Below are positions 1 to 9,002 of a stretch of 64,000 nucleotides of DNA, piece after piece. The position numbers and the translations under genes were made by a program. How positions within the stretch are numbered: position 1 is the stretch's first letter; each line of letters starts with the position of its first letter. The stretch is taken from the NCBI RefSeq assembly GCF_900217795.1, contig NZ_OBMQ01000001.1, positions 239,011 through 303,010 of the forward strand, read 5' to 3'. The notes beneath the pieces are model-generated. The model had not been told where the DNA came from, did not search any database, and saw only the letters and a list, made by a program, of their open reading frames with translations. This DNA is from Ureibacillus xyleni. Lineage in GTDB: Bacteria; Bacillota; Bacilli; Bacillales_A; Planococcaceae.

Positions 1-682
1 CATTTTCTATTAATAGGCGAAAAAATTCTATTAATGGCATTGAATTTTCTATTAAGTAGCACAAAAATTCTAATAACCCTTAGAAATTTTCTATAATGCG
101 CCCGGGGGAATAAATTTTTCTATTATTAGGCGGAAAAATTCTATTAATGGCATTGAATTTTCTATTAAGTAGCACAAAAATTCTAATAACCCTTAGAAAT
201 TTTCTATAATGCGCCCGGGAGAATCAAATTTTCTATTAATAGGTGGAAAAATTCTAATAATAGCATTGAATTTTCTATTAAGTAGCTTAAAAATTCTAAT
301 AACCCTTAGAAATTTTCTATAATGTACCCGGGGGAATAAATTTTTCTATTAATAGGCGAAAAAATTCTATTAATGGCATTGAATTTTCTATTAAGTAGCA
401 CAAAAATTCTAATAACCCTTAGAAATTTTCTATAATGCGCCCGGGGGAATAAATTTTTCTATTATTAGGCGGAAAAATTCTATTAATGGCATTGAATTTT
501 CTATTAAGTAGCTTAAAAATTCTAATAACCCTTAGAAATTTTCTATAATGCACCCGGGGGAATCAAATTTTCTATTAATAGGCGAAAAAATTCTATTAAT
601 GGCATTAAATTTTCTATTAAATAGCGAAAAAATTCTATTAACGCTCAAAAATATTCTATAAAGTGCCCAGGGATTCAAATTT
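1..682 (-). repeat. Tandem array, 21-bp units nested in a 113-bp higher-order repeat
   Basis: The + strand repeats a core TTCTATTAA (TTAATAGAA on the minus strand) about every 21 bp. Four 21-bp units plus one 28-bp unit containing CCCGGG form a 113-bp block. Equivalent positions recur at 7, 120, 233, 346, 459 and 572, exactly 113 bp apart, so about six blocks are present and the array may continue left of the window. Nothing codes here. Read on the minus strand, the array lies downstream of the glucosaminidase gene and its terminator. The same core recurs in the array at 18546-19290. Confidence 0.9.
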
Positions 683-722
683 AAAGTAGCCCCAATCCTC
701 AAGTCCCCAAGTTACAATCTCC

Positions 723-770
723 AAAAAAAAACTGCACCCGCCAATTGTGCAATGACAATTGGAGTGCAGT
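723..770 (-). terminator. Intrinsic terminator of the SLH glucosaminidase gene
   Basis: Inverted repeat ACTGCAC/GTGCAGT with an inner AATTGT/ACAATT pair. On the minus strand it is followed by a run of T (the A-run at 723-731). It starts a few bases past the stop codon at 777. Confidence 0.8.
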
Positions 771-776
771 TTTACA

Positions 777-2768
777 TTAATTCTTCGGCAACACTTTTAC
801 TAAGTCTCCACGAATCCAAACAAATTTTGCGATTGATGGATCATCTGAATAAGCTTTGTACCAAACATAGCCGTCTGTGCCGATTGTTTCTTCCACGATT
901 GCTACAGGATAGCCGAACTCTTGGGATTCACCTGTCGCTTTTTGTCTGTATGTGAAGGCGATTGAACTGTTTGTTGATGGTTCTAAGCGCGTATTCACTG
1001 TACCTGTCCCAGTTCGAACCATGCCGATACGGTTTTTAGCGTAATCTTTCAACCCGTACTTAGCGTCAATTTTGTACATATGTCCTGCGATTTTTGCTCC
1101 CCAATGTGGATCTGATGCATAGTAAACATTAATGCCAGTAGCTTTGTTACCAGGAACTGCTCCGAATGGGTAAACCGCCGTTTGTGGTACATATCGTTCT
1201 TGCATGTAGCGTTGAACAAAGGCTTTCACACTATCAGCAGGCGTTGCATATTTTTCGCCAAGCGATTCATTGGAGTCGTACACTTTAATGCCGAACAAAT
1301 TATTTTTTGTTTGTGCATTCGTACTCATCCCGTAATTACTTTCGTGAATGGCAGCCGATAAAATAAATAGCGCATTAATATTTTCTGTTTCTTCCATTGA
1401 TTTAAGGATCGTTCCTAAACCGATTAATTTCGATTTTGTTGTTGCGTCTTTATATTGTGCTCCACCGAATGCTTGGCGGTTTTCTAATTCTGCCATAATG
1501 ATTTTGTCTAAGTCACTAGCAGTATAACTACTAGGTTGTCGTACGGAAGCAAATTGGAAGTAAGGGAAATACGTTCCTACTAAACTATTATTTCTATTAT
1601 AGAAATGAACACCATCAAAACTATAATATTTTGCACCGGATTGCATGAATTTTGGTGCTGGGCCTACATTATATTTACCTTCGTATTCTTTCTTCGCATG
1701 ATTGTAAATACGATGAACAAGAATTGAATCTTCAATATAATATTCATCACGGCCTTCAATTAAATCAGTCGGAATTAAATTAACTGCAGAAGGTTTTGCA
1801 TAACCAACTACATCGCCAACTTGTACAATGAAATAATCGCCATTTGCAGATGTACCATTGTATTTTAATTCGCGCCCTAGTTGTGTATAAGTGATTTGTT
1901 TCTTGAAGCTTTTATCTTCGTAGATAGAAGTCGTTTTTGCAACCGTATCTGAAGCAAAAGCTAATCCACTCGACATTTTTATAATATTTTCACCTTTAAA
2001 AATTAAGTTTAAGCTACCTGAAGCATTTAACGCAGCTAAAGCTTGTTCATAAGTTGTATAAATTGTAGGATTTTTTGATACAACACCATTCTTAATTTTG
2101 CCGATATAGTATTTTGAGGAATCTACATTTCCTTCATTACTTTGATTACCATCAGCATTTTTAGCTACTTCTAATGCGCGGAATAGATAAGCCGCTGCAT
2201 GTGCTTTTGTTGCTGAATTTCCTGGATTAAAGTACACACCTTTGTCCGTATGAACGCCGCGGATAATGTTAAAATAAACAGAAGTGGATACGGCATTAAC
2301 AAATGAATCATGAATTTTTTTATTATCTTTAAATGTTAATGGAGCTTGGTGTAAAGGCACTTCTAAATATCTTAATGCATTGTAGAGCATACCAGCCATT
2401 TGTTGACGTGTAATTTTTTGATTTGGTTTAAAAGTTCCGTCAGCGTAACCACCTAAAATGTTTGCTCCAGCTGCATTTTGAATTTCTTGTGCTTCCCGTG
2501 TTCCTTGTTTCAAGTCAGAAAATGTATATTTCGTTGAATCAGGTAACTCTAATGCACGTGCAATATAGGAAGCAAATTCTCCACGTGTTACAGGGTCATT
2601 TGGATTAAAGTTTCCTTTTGCATCAGGGAGAATGACGCCTTTCTCCGCAAAATATGTAAGTTCAAACTTCATTTGGTGATTACTAATATCATTTGCGAAT
2701 GAAATACTTGGTACGATTGATAATATGAAAATCATAGAAAATAGAAAAACGCTTATTTTTTTTAGCAA
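777..2768 (-). CDS. Secreted SLH-domain N-acetylglucosaminidase (autolysin)
   Basis: A 663-residue secreted murein hydrolase predicted to cut the glycan backbone of peptidoglycan. Residues 1-25 are a signal peptide. Three SLH domains follow (about 31-76, 83-137, 146-201, each with an FxPxxxxTR-like core), which bind pyruvylated cell-wall polysaccharide. A glucosaminidase domain lies at about 430-580, with the probable catalytic Glu476 in AAIHES and the family motif NNLFGIK. The C-terminal 70 residues resemble a bacterial SH3 domain (VNTRLEPS). The start is TTG, chosen because of the ribosome site GGAAGGGGGAC upstream. CsaB, encoded nearby at 7857, would make its ligand. Placing SLH domains at the N-terminus is common for such autolysins. 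The exact bond cut is inferred from the family. Confidence 0.88.
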   Translation of the reverse strand: MLKKISVFLFSMIFILSIVPSISFANDISNHQMKFELTYFAEKGVILPDAKGNFNPNDPVTRGEFASYIARALELPDSTKYTFSDLKQGTREAQEIQNAAGANILGGYADGTFKPNQKITRQQMAGMLYNALRYLEVPLHQAPLTFKDNKKIHDSFVNAVSTSVYFNIIRGVHTDKGVYFNPGNSATKAHAAAYLFRALEVAKNADGNQSNEGNVDSSKYYIGKIKNGVVSKNPTIYTTYEQALAALNASGSLNLIFKGENIIKMSSGLAFASDTVAKTTSIYEDKSFKKQITYTQLGRELKYNGTSANGDYFIVQVGDVVGYAKPSAVNLIPTDLIEGRDEYYIEDSILVHRIYNHAKKEYEGKYNVGPAPKFMQSGAKYYSFDGVHFYNRNNSLVGTYFPYFQFASVRQPSSYTASDLDKIIMAELENRQAFGGAQYKDATTKSKLIGLGTILKSMEETENINALFILSAAIHESNYGMSTNAQTKNNLFGIKVYDSNESLGEKYATPADSVKAFVQRYMQERYVPQTAVYPFGAVPGNKATGINVYYASDPHWGAKIAGHMYKIDAKYGLKDYAKNRIGMVRTGTGTVNTRLEPSTNSSIAFTYRQKATGESQEFGYPVAIVEETIGTDGYVWYKAYSDDPSIAKFVWIRGDLVKVLPKN

Positions 2769-2849
2769 TATATTGTCCCCCTTCCATTACGCTCCTATTC
2801 TATCAATTTTCGCTATAGATTAATAGAGAAAATCAGACTATTAAAAGGT

Positions 2850-2878
2850 TTGTAATAAAAGTGCAACCATATTATACT
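2850..2878 (+). promoter_or_regulatory. Candidate sigma-A promoter for the O-antigen-ligase-like gene
   Basis: TTGTAA (2850-2855) and TATACT (2873-2878) are separated by exactly 17 bp in the divergent intergenic region, about 140 bp before the start at 3022. Confidence 0.55.
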
Positions 2879-3021
2879 TAAACTCGTCGTAAACTTAATA
2901 AAAATGAGATAAATGGAGATTCTATATAAAACAATTTAAGCTAGTTTTGGATTGATCTCCAAACCTAAAATAGAGGTGCTTTTTATCAATGTACAAAGAT
3001 AAATAGAGAGGATAGAAATCA

Positions 3022-4500
3022 ATGATAGACATTTCCACGGAAATACGAAAAAAAGAATGGCTTGAAATTGCATTGGCAGTGGCTGTATTAATTGCAGGTA
3101 CACTGTTGCCTTCTCAAATCGCATTAATCGCCACATCCATTTTCTTCGTGATCTTTGCATTTTTTAAACCATTCCAAAGTTTAGTTATATTAATTCCTTA
3201 TGTTATTTTCCGAACACTTTTTACTGATTTAAATAGTGGAATGAAGCTAGTTGGGGATATAATAACAATTGTTGTTCTTTTCCGTTTGTTATTGCTCAAT
3301 ATAAAAAACTGGAAAACATGGTTTCATTTTAAAAAGTTCGAATGGTTTTTCTTTATCTTTTTAATTTTTGGTGCAATTATAGGCTATTTAACGGGTGTTT
3401 CCATTACTGCAATCATATTCCAAATTCGAACATTTTTAATTATGTATTTGCTTTATTACATTTTAAGCCGAAGCGAATTGCCAAAAAACTTTTTCGTCAA
3501 GTTGGCGTGGATTACTGTATTTTCAGGATTCGTGTTATTTGTACAAGGTGTAGTTGAAAAAGTTTCTCTGCGTCGTATGTGGATGCCAGAAGCATGGATG
3601 GAGAAAGTTTTATCTGCCACCAACTTTGTGCGTATTTACGGGTTAGTAAATAATCCAAACTCACTTGCTCTTGTTATATTCTTTGCCATTAGTGCGACAT
3701 TTTTCCTTCGCTGGGTATATAAAGATGGACAATATAAATGGCTTCTTTTAATTTCACAAGTTGCGTTTATGGGCTTACTTTTATTAACCCTTTCTAGAGG
3801 AACTTGGATTTCTTCTTTTGTATTTGTCGTTTTCTTTATATTAATTTCACGAAATTGGAAGATGTTGAAACAGATCGCGCTAACTGTCATTGCATCACTT
3901 ATCCTTGTATATGTACCAGTAAATATTGGTGCAATGCTTGTCCAAAACTATGGAAGTGATGTTGGGGGAGCTCCATCAATTGGAGGCTTAACAAATCGTT
4001 TTGCAGAGACATTTGATGAGGAAAATCTCGAGTTAATGGCTCAAAGTGGACGGGTATTTTATATCAAAAAAGGATTTGAAGTATTTTTTGACCATCCAGT
4101 AACAGGTACAGGGTTTGGTACTTTTGGTGGTTCTGCTACATTATCCTACGATTCACCAATTTATGAAAAATACGAAATCCGTTCTGATATTTATGGCGGC
4201 AAAAACTTCTATTCAGATAATCAATATATTCAAGTTATTGCTGAGACCGGTGCAGTAGGTGTTATCCTATTTGCAGGCTTCTTGCTAGCAATGGTGTGGA
4301 TGTTCTGGAAAGATCGCCGACATCCGTTTGGCCAATACATGTTTGCGTTATGGTTTGCTACAGGTGTTTGTGGGATGGTTTATAACATTTGGGAGTTAAA
4401 AGTGTATACAATGTTCTTCTTTATGTTACATGGAATTTGGTCAGCAACATATAAGCTATATCCGATGTTACAATTAAGTAAGGACGAAACAGAAAATTAA
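3022..4500 (+). CDS. O-antigen ligase/polymerase-like (Wzy-type) membrane protein
   Basis: A 492-residue integral membrane protein with about ten to twelve hydrophobic segments and a large extracytoplasmic loop at about 310-400. The segment LTLSRGTWISS is typical of the O-antigen ligase/Wzy superfamily (Wzy_C), whose members polymerise glycans or transfer them from undecaprenyl-diphosphate. Ribosome site GAGAGGA precedes the ATG. It has its own terminator and stands between two SLH genes and just before csaB. The likely job is therefore polymerising or transferring secondary cell-wall polysaccharide, but substrate and direction of transfer cannot be read from the sequence. Confidence 0.75.
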   Translation: MIDISTEIRKKEWLEIALAVAVLIAGTLLPSQIALIATSIFFVIFAFFKPFQSLVILIPYVIFRTLFTDLNSGMKLVGDIITIVVLFRLLLLNIKNWKTWFHFKKFEWFFFIFLIFGAIIGYLTGVSITAIIFQIRTFLIMYLLYYILSRSELPKNFFVKLAWITVFSGFVLFVQGVVEKVSLRRMWMPEAWMEKVLSATNFVRIYGLVNNPNSLALVIFFAISATFFLRWVYKDGQYKWLLLISQVAFMGLLLLTLSRGTWISSFVFVVFFILISRNWKMLKQIALTVIASLILVYVPVNIGAMLVQNYGSDVGGAPSIGGLTNRFAETFDEENLELMAQSGRVFYIKKGFEVFFDHPVTGTGFGTFGGSATLSYDSPIYEKYEIRSDIYGGKNFYSDNQYIQVIAETGAVGVILFAGFLLAMVWMFWKDRRHPFGQYMFALWFATGVCGMVYNIWELKVYTMFFFMLHGIWSATYKLYPMLQLSKDETEN

Positions 4501-4508
4501 TTTTTAGA

Positions 4509-4543
4509 AGGCAGAGCGTATTTTATATGCTTTGTCTTTTTTT
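4509..4543 (+). terminator. Intrinsic terminator after the ligase-like gene
   Basis: Stem GGCAGAGCGT/ATGCTTTGTC (some G-U pairs) followed by TTTTTTT. The first unit of a 21-bp array starts at the last base. Confidence 0.75.
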
Positions 4544-4647
4544 ATCCGTCAAAAATCTAAGTTTATCCGCCAAAATTATCAAAATATCCGCCAAAATAAT
4601 CAAAATATCCGCCATTTTCTCTAATTTATCCGCCAAACCGCAAAAGG
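4543..4647 (+). repeat. 21-bp tandem array, core TATCCGCCAAA, five units
   Basis: TATCCG occurs at 4543, 4564, 4585, 4606 and 4627, exactly 21 bp apart each time. Each core is followed by a variable A/T-rich spacer. Both strands are partly open in several frames because 21 is a multiple of three; no start has a ribosome site, so I do not call genes here. The region to 4803 holds only this array and the leader of the next gene. Confidence 0.9.
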
Positions 4648-4803
4648 CACTGTCGCTTTTTATCAAATCTACCATTGTAATAGAGAAATTACCTGAATGT
4701 AACAATAGTATCATAGATTAAAATAGGGAAATTTGTTATCTTTAAACATATAAGTAGATTGAGAGGAAGGTGACACGCTTCGTCAAGATTATGAAGCAAT
4801 ACA

Positions 4804-7524
4804 ATGAAGAAAACATTTAATTTAGTACTATCTTTCTTACTAGCATTTTCGTTTATGTTAGTTGGAGTCGAACAAGCTTATGCATTCCAAACGACTAACG
4901 ATTCGTACCCAGTTTCACAAGGGGTAAAGTATTCGAATTATACATATTCCGGTAAGCCTATTAATCACTTAGAAGTTGATTTATCGAATCAATATACAGA
5001 GCTACAACTGGGGTTACCGTTTCCTATCAATACTGTTTCAACATTAACAGATCGCGCAAATAAGGATTCAAAAGAAGGCAATCGTGTTGTTGGTGCAATC
5101 AATGCCAATTTCTTTAATATGACAGGTGGGTACCCACTTTATTTAATCTCTCAAAATAATAATATCGTGATGCCGGAAGTACTTTCCGACACGAAACAAT
5201 ATTATGTAAGTGAGCCAATTGCCTTTGGGGTTACTTCAAATGGTATGGCTGAAATAGATTATTATGACAGTGATATTATCGTTCAATATAATAATCAAAG
5301 TATTGAATTAAATGGGTTAAATCGAAACCGTGAAGTAAATGAGGGGATTTTGTTTACGCCTCAGTACTTAGTTTCGAAAACTCCAACGAATAAATACGGT
5401 ATGGAAGTGGTTGTCGAAACACCTCAAACAATTGGGGGAACAAAATTTGGCCAGACATTACAAGGTAAAGTAATCGGAATTCGCAATTATGGGGACGACA
5501 ACAGACCAACAATTCCACGTAATGGTTTCGTATTATCTTTTAACGGTAAAGCAATGGACAAATTTAAAACAGTTAAAATCGGCGAGCAAATCTCTGTATC
5601 GATTTCTATAGACCCGAAATGGCAAGATGCAAAATATATCATGGCAAGTGGACCTTTACTTGTGTATGGCGGAAAAGTTAACATCACGATGGATACGAAA
5701 AGTTCCCGTGCAAAGCAAGTAACTCCTCGTACTGCAGTTGCAATTAGCAAAGATAAACAAAAAGTACATCTTGTAACAGTAGATAAAGGGATGACTTTGG
5801 CTCAATTTGCTGCGTATTTAGCGAAACTGGGTGTGGATCGAGCAATTAACCTTGATGGTGGCGGCTCAACAACGATGGGTATTCGAAAATACGGAAGCAA
5901 CACAGTTGTATTAGCTAATAGTCCATCGGGTGGTACACAACGAAGAATTTCAGCAATTATTGAAGCAGTAAGTACAGGCGCAACAGGTACTGCAACGATG
6001 ATGAAAGTAACACGAGATCAACTAGGTACAATGTTAGTTGGCTCAACGGTTACATTAAAACCAAACTATTTACTTGACGAACATTATAATCCACTACCAA
6101 TTAATACGAATGATTTTATTCTTACACCTACGAAAAATCTAGTAACGGTGAGTGGATTAAGTTATACAGCAGTTTCACCAGGCTCTGAGTCAATTACAGT
6201 TCAGAACGGTAATGCAAGCCAACGTATTTCAATTACAGTGGTTGATGCACCCGCAACTCTATCAATCTCTTCAACTAGTAATACGGTTGAACCGGGAGCA
6301 ACGATGCAATTTACTGCCAAAGCAAAAGATGCAAATGGCAACAATTTAATCTATTCACCTTCACAACTGAAATGGGCTGTTGAAGGAGATATTGGGACAA
6401 TTAGTAGCACAGGTGTATTCAAATCAAACGGTAAATACGGAAAAGGTAAAATTACTGCTACTTTAGGTACGAAATCAGTTTCTAAAGATATCGAAATCAA
6501 AGAAACATATACAGCTAGTACTTTTGCGATTAATAACTTCGAAAATTTAGCAGATTGGCGTGTGGAAGCAACTAAGTCAACTGGCAAACATCAGTTAGCA
6601 AATGCAAAACAATATGGTAAAGAAGGTAAGTATTCAGTAAAACTTACTTATGACATGACAGGTAACACAAATGGCACGGCGGCAACATATTTACGATTAA
6701 CTTCCCTTTTTAAGATTCCTGGAAATCCACAAAAAATTGGTGTATGGATGTATGGAGACGGCAAAGGAACTTGGGTGCGTGGATACGTGCGAGATGCTGC
6801 CGGAAAACGAGTACCAATTGATTTTACAGCTGAAAACGGACAAACGTGGTCAGGCTGGAAATATGTTGAGGCAAGTATTCCTGCTGAAGTGGCAAGACCT
6901 ATTACATTTGAGTCAATCTATTTAGCACAGCCAACCGTTGCGAAACAAAAAGCAGGTGTCGTTTACTTTGATAAATTACAAGCAGTTTATAAAGATAGCT
7001 ATAAAGAACCGATTTTCTCTGATGTCAGCGCCTATAAAAAAGAAATTCAATATTTAGTAGATCGCGGACTAATAAGCGGATATGGAGATGGAACATTTAA
7101 ACCTAATCAACATTTAACTCGTGCTCACGCTGCGGTATTGTTGACACGTGCATTAAAATTAGATGTAACAAAAGTGACAAATCCAAACTTTTCAGATGTC
7201 CCTAGCAATTATGTTTACTATAAGCAAATTGCAGCCATCCAAAATGCAGGTGTCATGGGTGGAGTTGGGAATGGAAAATTCAATCCAAGTGCGAATTTAA
7301 CGCGAGCTCAAATGGCGAAAATTCTCGTTGAAGCATATGACCTGAGTGGTACAACGGGGACAAAATTTACGGATGTCAGTGAGAACCATTGGGCAGCACC
7401 GTACATTTACGCCCTTGCAGCTAACAACATTACAACAGGCTATGGAGATAACACGTTTAAACCAAATGTCGAAGTCTCTCGAGCACATTTCGCGGTATTC
7501 TTATACAGAGCAATCAATGCATAG
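4804..7524 (+). CDS. Secreted phosphodiester glycosidase with C-terminal SLH domains
   Basis: A 906-residue secreted protein. Residues 1-28 form a signal peptide ending in AYA. Residues about 90-390 match the phosphodiester glycosidase family (NAGPA, PF09992); the family signature NLDGGGS is at 349-355. Then come bacterial Ig-like stretches (about 400-570), a carbohydrate-binding-like beta domain (about 575-725), and three SLH domains (about 735-906) for attachment to pyruvylated wall polysaccharide. The ATG is the only usable start, because TGA lies in frame four codons upstream. It has no Shine-Dalgarno at normal distance; AGGAAGG is about 33 bp upstream. The natural substrate is unknown; removal of a sugar from a phosphodiester-linked wall or exopolymer sugar is an inference. 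Confidence 0.88.
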   Translation: MKKTFNLVLSFLLAFSFMLVGVEQAYAFQTTNDSYPVSQGVKYSNYTYSGKPINHLEVDLSNQYTELQLGLPFPINTVSTLTDRANKDSKEGNRVVGAINANFFNMTGGYPLYLISQNNNIVMPEVLSDTKQYYVSEPIAFGVTSNGMAEIDYYDSDIIVQYNNQSIELNGLNRNREVNEGILFTPQYLVSKTPTNKYGMEVVVETPQTIGGTKFGQTLQGKVIGIRNYGDDNRPTIPRNGFVLSFNGKAMDKFKTVKIGEQISVSISIDPKWQDAKYIMASGPLLVYGGKVNITMDTKSSRAKQVTPRTAVAISKDKQKVHLVTVDKGMTLAQFAAYLAKLGVDRAINLDGGGSTTMGIRKYGSNTVVLANSPSGGTQRRISAIIEAVSTGATGTATMMKVTRDQLGTMLVGSTVTLKPNYLLDEHYNPLPINTNDFILTPTKNLVTVSGLSYTAVSPGSESITVQNGNASQRISITVVDAPATLSISSTSNTVEPGATMQFTAKAKDANGNNLIYSPSQLKWAVEGDIGTISSTGVFKSNGKYGKGKITATLGTKSVSKDIEIKETYTASTFAINNFENLADWRVEATKSTGKHQLANAKQYGKEGKYSVKLTYDMTGNTNGTAATYLRLTSLFKIPGNPQKIGVWMYGDGKGTWVRGYVRDAAGKRVPIDFTAENGQTWSGWKYVEASIPAEVARPITFESIYLAQPTVAKQKAGVVYFDKLQAVYKDSYKEPIFSDVSAYKKEIQYLVDRGLISGYGDGTFKPNQHLTRAHAAVLLTRALKLDVTKVTNPNFSDVPSNYVYYKQIAAIQNAGVMGGVGNGKFNPSANLTRAQMAKILVEAYDLSGTTGTKFTDVSENHWAAPYIYALAANNITTGYGDNTFKPNVEVSRAHFAVFLYRAINA

Positions 7525-7532
7525 ATAAAATT

Positions 7533-7569
7533 AGTTGGTGGGAAACATTCGTTTTTCACCGACTTTTTT
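7533..7569 (+). terminator. Intrinsic terminator after the SLH phosphodiester glycosidase
   Basis: Stem AGTTGGTG/CACCGACT followed by TTTTTT. Confidence 0.85.
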
Positions 7570-7592
7570 TGTTTTAAAACACAATTAAATAG

Positions 7593-7782
7593 GAAAGCGC
7601 ACATAAATTCGTGAAAACCGCACATAAACCCAAGAAAACCGCACATAAATTCGTGGAAACCGCACATAAATCTCAAGAAACCGCACATAAATCTCAAGAA
7701 ACCGCACATAAATTCGTGAAAACCGCACATAAACCCAAGAAAACCGCACATAAATCTCAAGAAACCGCACATAAAATCCACA
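7593..7782 (+). repeat. 21-bp tandem array, core CCGCACATAAA, nine units
   Basis: Nine copies of CCGCACATAAA (the first is GCGCACATAAA) at a constant 21-bp period. The 5-bp spacer after each core takes few forms, in the order TTCGT, CCCAA, TTCGT, TCTCA, TCTCA, TTCGT, CCCAA, TCTCA, then ATCCA. Open frames on both strands come from the period being a multiple of three. The array lies between a terminator and the csaB promoter. Confidence 0.93.
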
Positions 7783-7792
7783 CTTCCACAAT

Positions 7793-7822
7793 AAGACACT
7801 ATTCGTGTCGTTATGCTATACT
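7793..7822 (+). promoter_or_regulatory. Candidate csaB promoter with extended -10
   Basis: TGCTATACT gives an extended -10 (hexamer TATACT at 7817-7822), with AAGACA at 7793-7798 as a partial -35 at 18-bp spacing. It starts about 10 bp after the array ends and 35 bp before the csaB start. Confidence 0.55.
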
Positions 7823-7856
7823 CAAACATAGAAAATAGTAAAAGGATGAAGGTACA

Positions 7857-9002
7857 GTGAAAATTGGAATCGTTGGCAACTATGGGAATGATAATAATGG
7901 AGATGAAGCAATTTTACTAAGCATCATTCGTCAACTCCAAAAGGCATTCCAAATCGAAACAAGTAATATTACAGTTTTTAGTAATAATCCAAAACAAACA
8001 GCGGAACATTACGGAGTTCAGAGCTTCCCGCTTTATTATAAAAACGGCAACGCGATTAAAACATTCATCAAAACATACAATCAAAATGTGGAAGTTGTCA
8101 AAAAACTAGATTTCGTCGTAATTGGTGGCGGGGGGATCTTAATGGACCTTTACAAACGAGAAGCTCCACTTTACGGTTCGTATGCGATGATGGCGAAAAA
8201 TGCAAAAGTCCCATATGTTGTATATGGCTGTGGTGCTGGTCCTCTAAACACAGGATTAGGCAAATGGTTTATTAAATACATGGCAAAACACGCCCAGAAT
8301 ATCTCGGTTCGTGATCCGAAATCCAAGCAACTTTTACAACAAATCGGTGTAAAACGGGAAGTACATCTAATTGGAGATCCTGCATTTAGTTTAGAAGTGG
8401 AACGAAATGGATTTAGTGAGCGTCCTAAAAAAGTAGGCGTTACTGCTGTCCCATACTATAACGCTTCGTACTGGCCAACAGGGGATGAGACTCTTTATAA
8501 CAATTACATCACAGGCATGGCGAAAAACTTGGACAAGCTTATTGAAGAATTCCAGGTGGATGTTACATTTTTCGCAACGAAATATCCACAAGATGCCGAT
8601 GTGACAAAGGATATTCAGCAACAAATGCAACAAGGCAACAAAACTTCAATTATTGATGAAAATTTAAAGCCACAAAAACTGTTAGACCTTTCTGCAGGAT
8701 TTGACGTATTAGTTGGAACACGTTTGCACTCCCTTATTTTAGCGACAGATGCAAATACACCAATTATTGGCGTTTCGTACCATACAAAAGTAAATGATTT
8801 TCTGCAAATGGCTGGTCTTGGTGAGTATTCGATCTCCATTGATTCATTACATAAAAGCGATCAATATTTTACAAATCTCCTTACAAAAATGGATCAAGAT
8901 TGGGAAGCAGCAAAGCAATTAGCAGCCGCTACAAATGACGATTTTAAACAAAAATCTAGCCTCGGGTTGAAGTTACTGCAAGAAGGTGCGAATAAGAAAT
9001 GA
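7857..9002 (+). CDS. csaB: Polysaccharide pyruvyl transferase CsaB
   Basis: A 381-residue cytoplasmic enzyme of the polysaccharide pyruvyl transferase family (PF04230). It is predicted to put a ketal-pyruvate on the wall polysaccharide from phosphoenolpyruvate; SLH domains bind that modification. Visible family features are the N-terminal GNYGNDNNGDEAIL, the VIGGGGILMD segment, and the C-terminal GTRLHSLILA block with the conserved arginine and histidine. Start GTG follows AAAGGATGAAGG. The stop overlaps the next start (ATGA), so it leads a three-gene operon with a glycosyltransferase and a MurJ-like flippase. Both neighbouring secreted proteins carry SLH domains that need this modification. 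Confidence 0.93.
   Translation: MKIGIVGNYGNDNNGDEAILLSIIRQLQKAFQIETSNITVFSNNPKQTAEHYGVQSFPLYYKNGNAIKTFIKTYNQNVEVVKKLDFVVIGGGGILMDLYKREAPLYGSYAMMAKNAKVPYVVYGCGAGPLNTGLGKWFIKYMAKHAQNISVRDPKSKQLLQQIGVKREVHLIGDPAFSLEVERNGFSERPKKVGVTAVPYYNASYWPTGDETLYNNYITGMAKNLDKLIEEFQVDVTFFATKYPQDADVTKDIQQQMQQGNKTSIIDENLKPQKLLDLSAGFDVLVGTRLHSLILATDANTPIIGVSYHTKVNDFLQMAGLGEYSISIDSLHKSDQYFTNLLTKMDQDWEAAKQLAAATNDDFKQKSSLGLKLLQEGANKK

Noticed and set aside
752-955. Plus-strand frame opposite the SLH glucosaminidase C-terminus
   Set aside because: It lies antisense in a well-supported gene and in the terminator, with no family resemblance.
7440-7829. Minus-strand open frame of 129 codons with repeated FMCGF
   Set aside because: It is produced by the 21-bp array being a multiple of three; it overlaps the SLH gene end and has no ribosome site.
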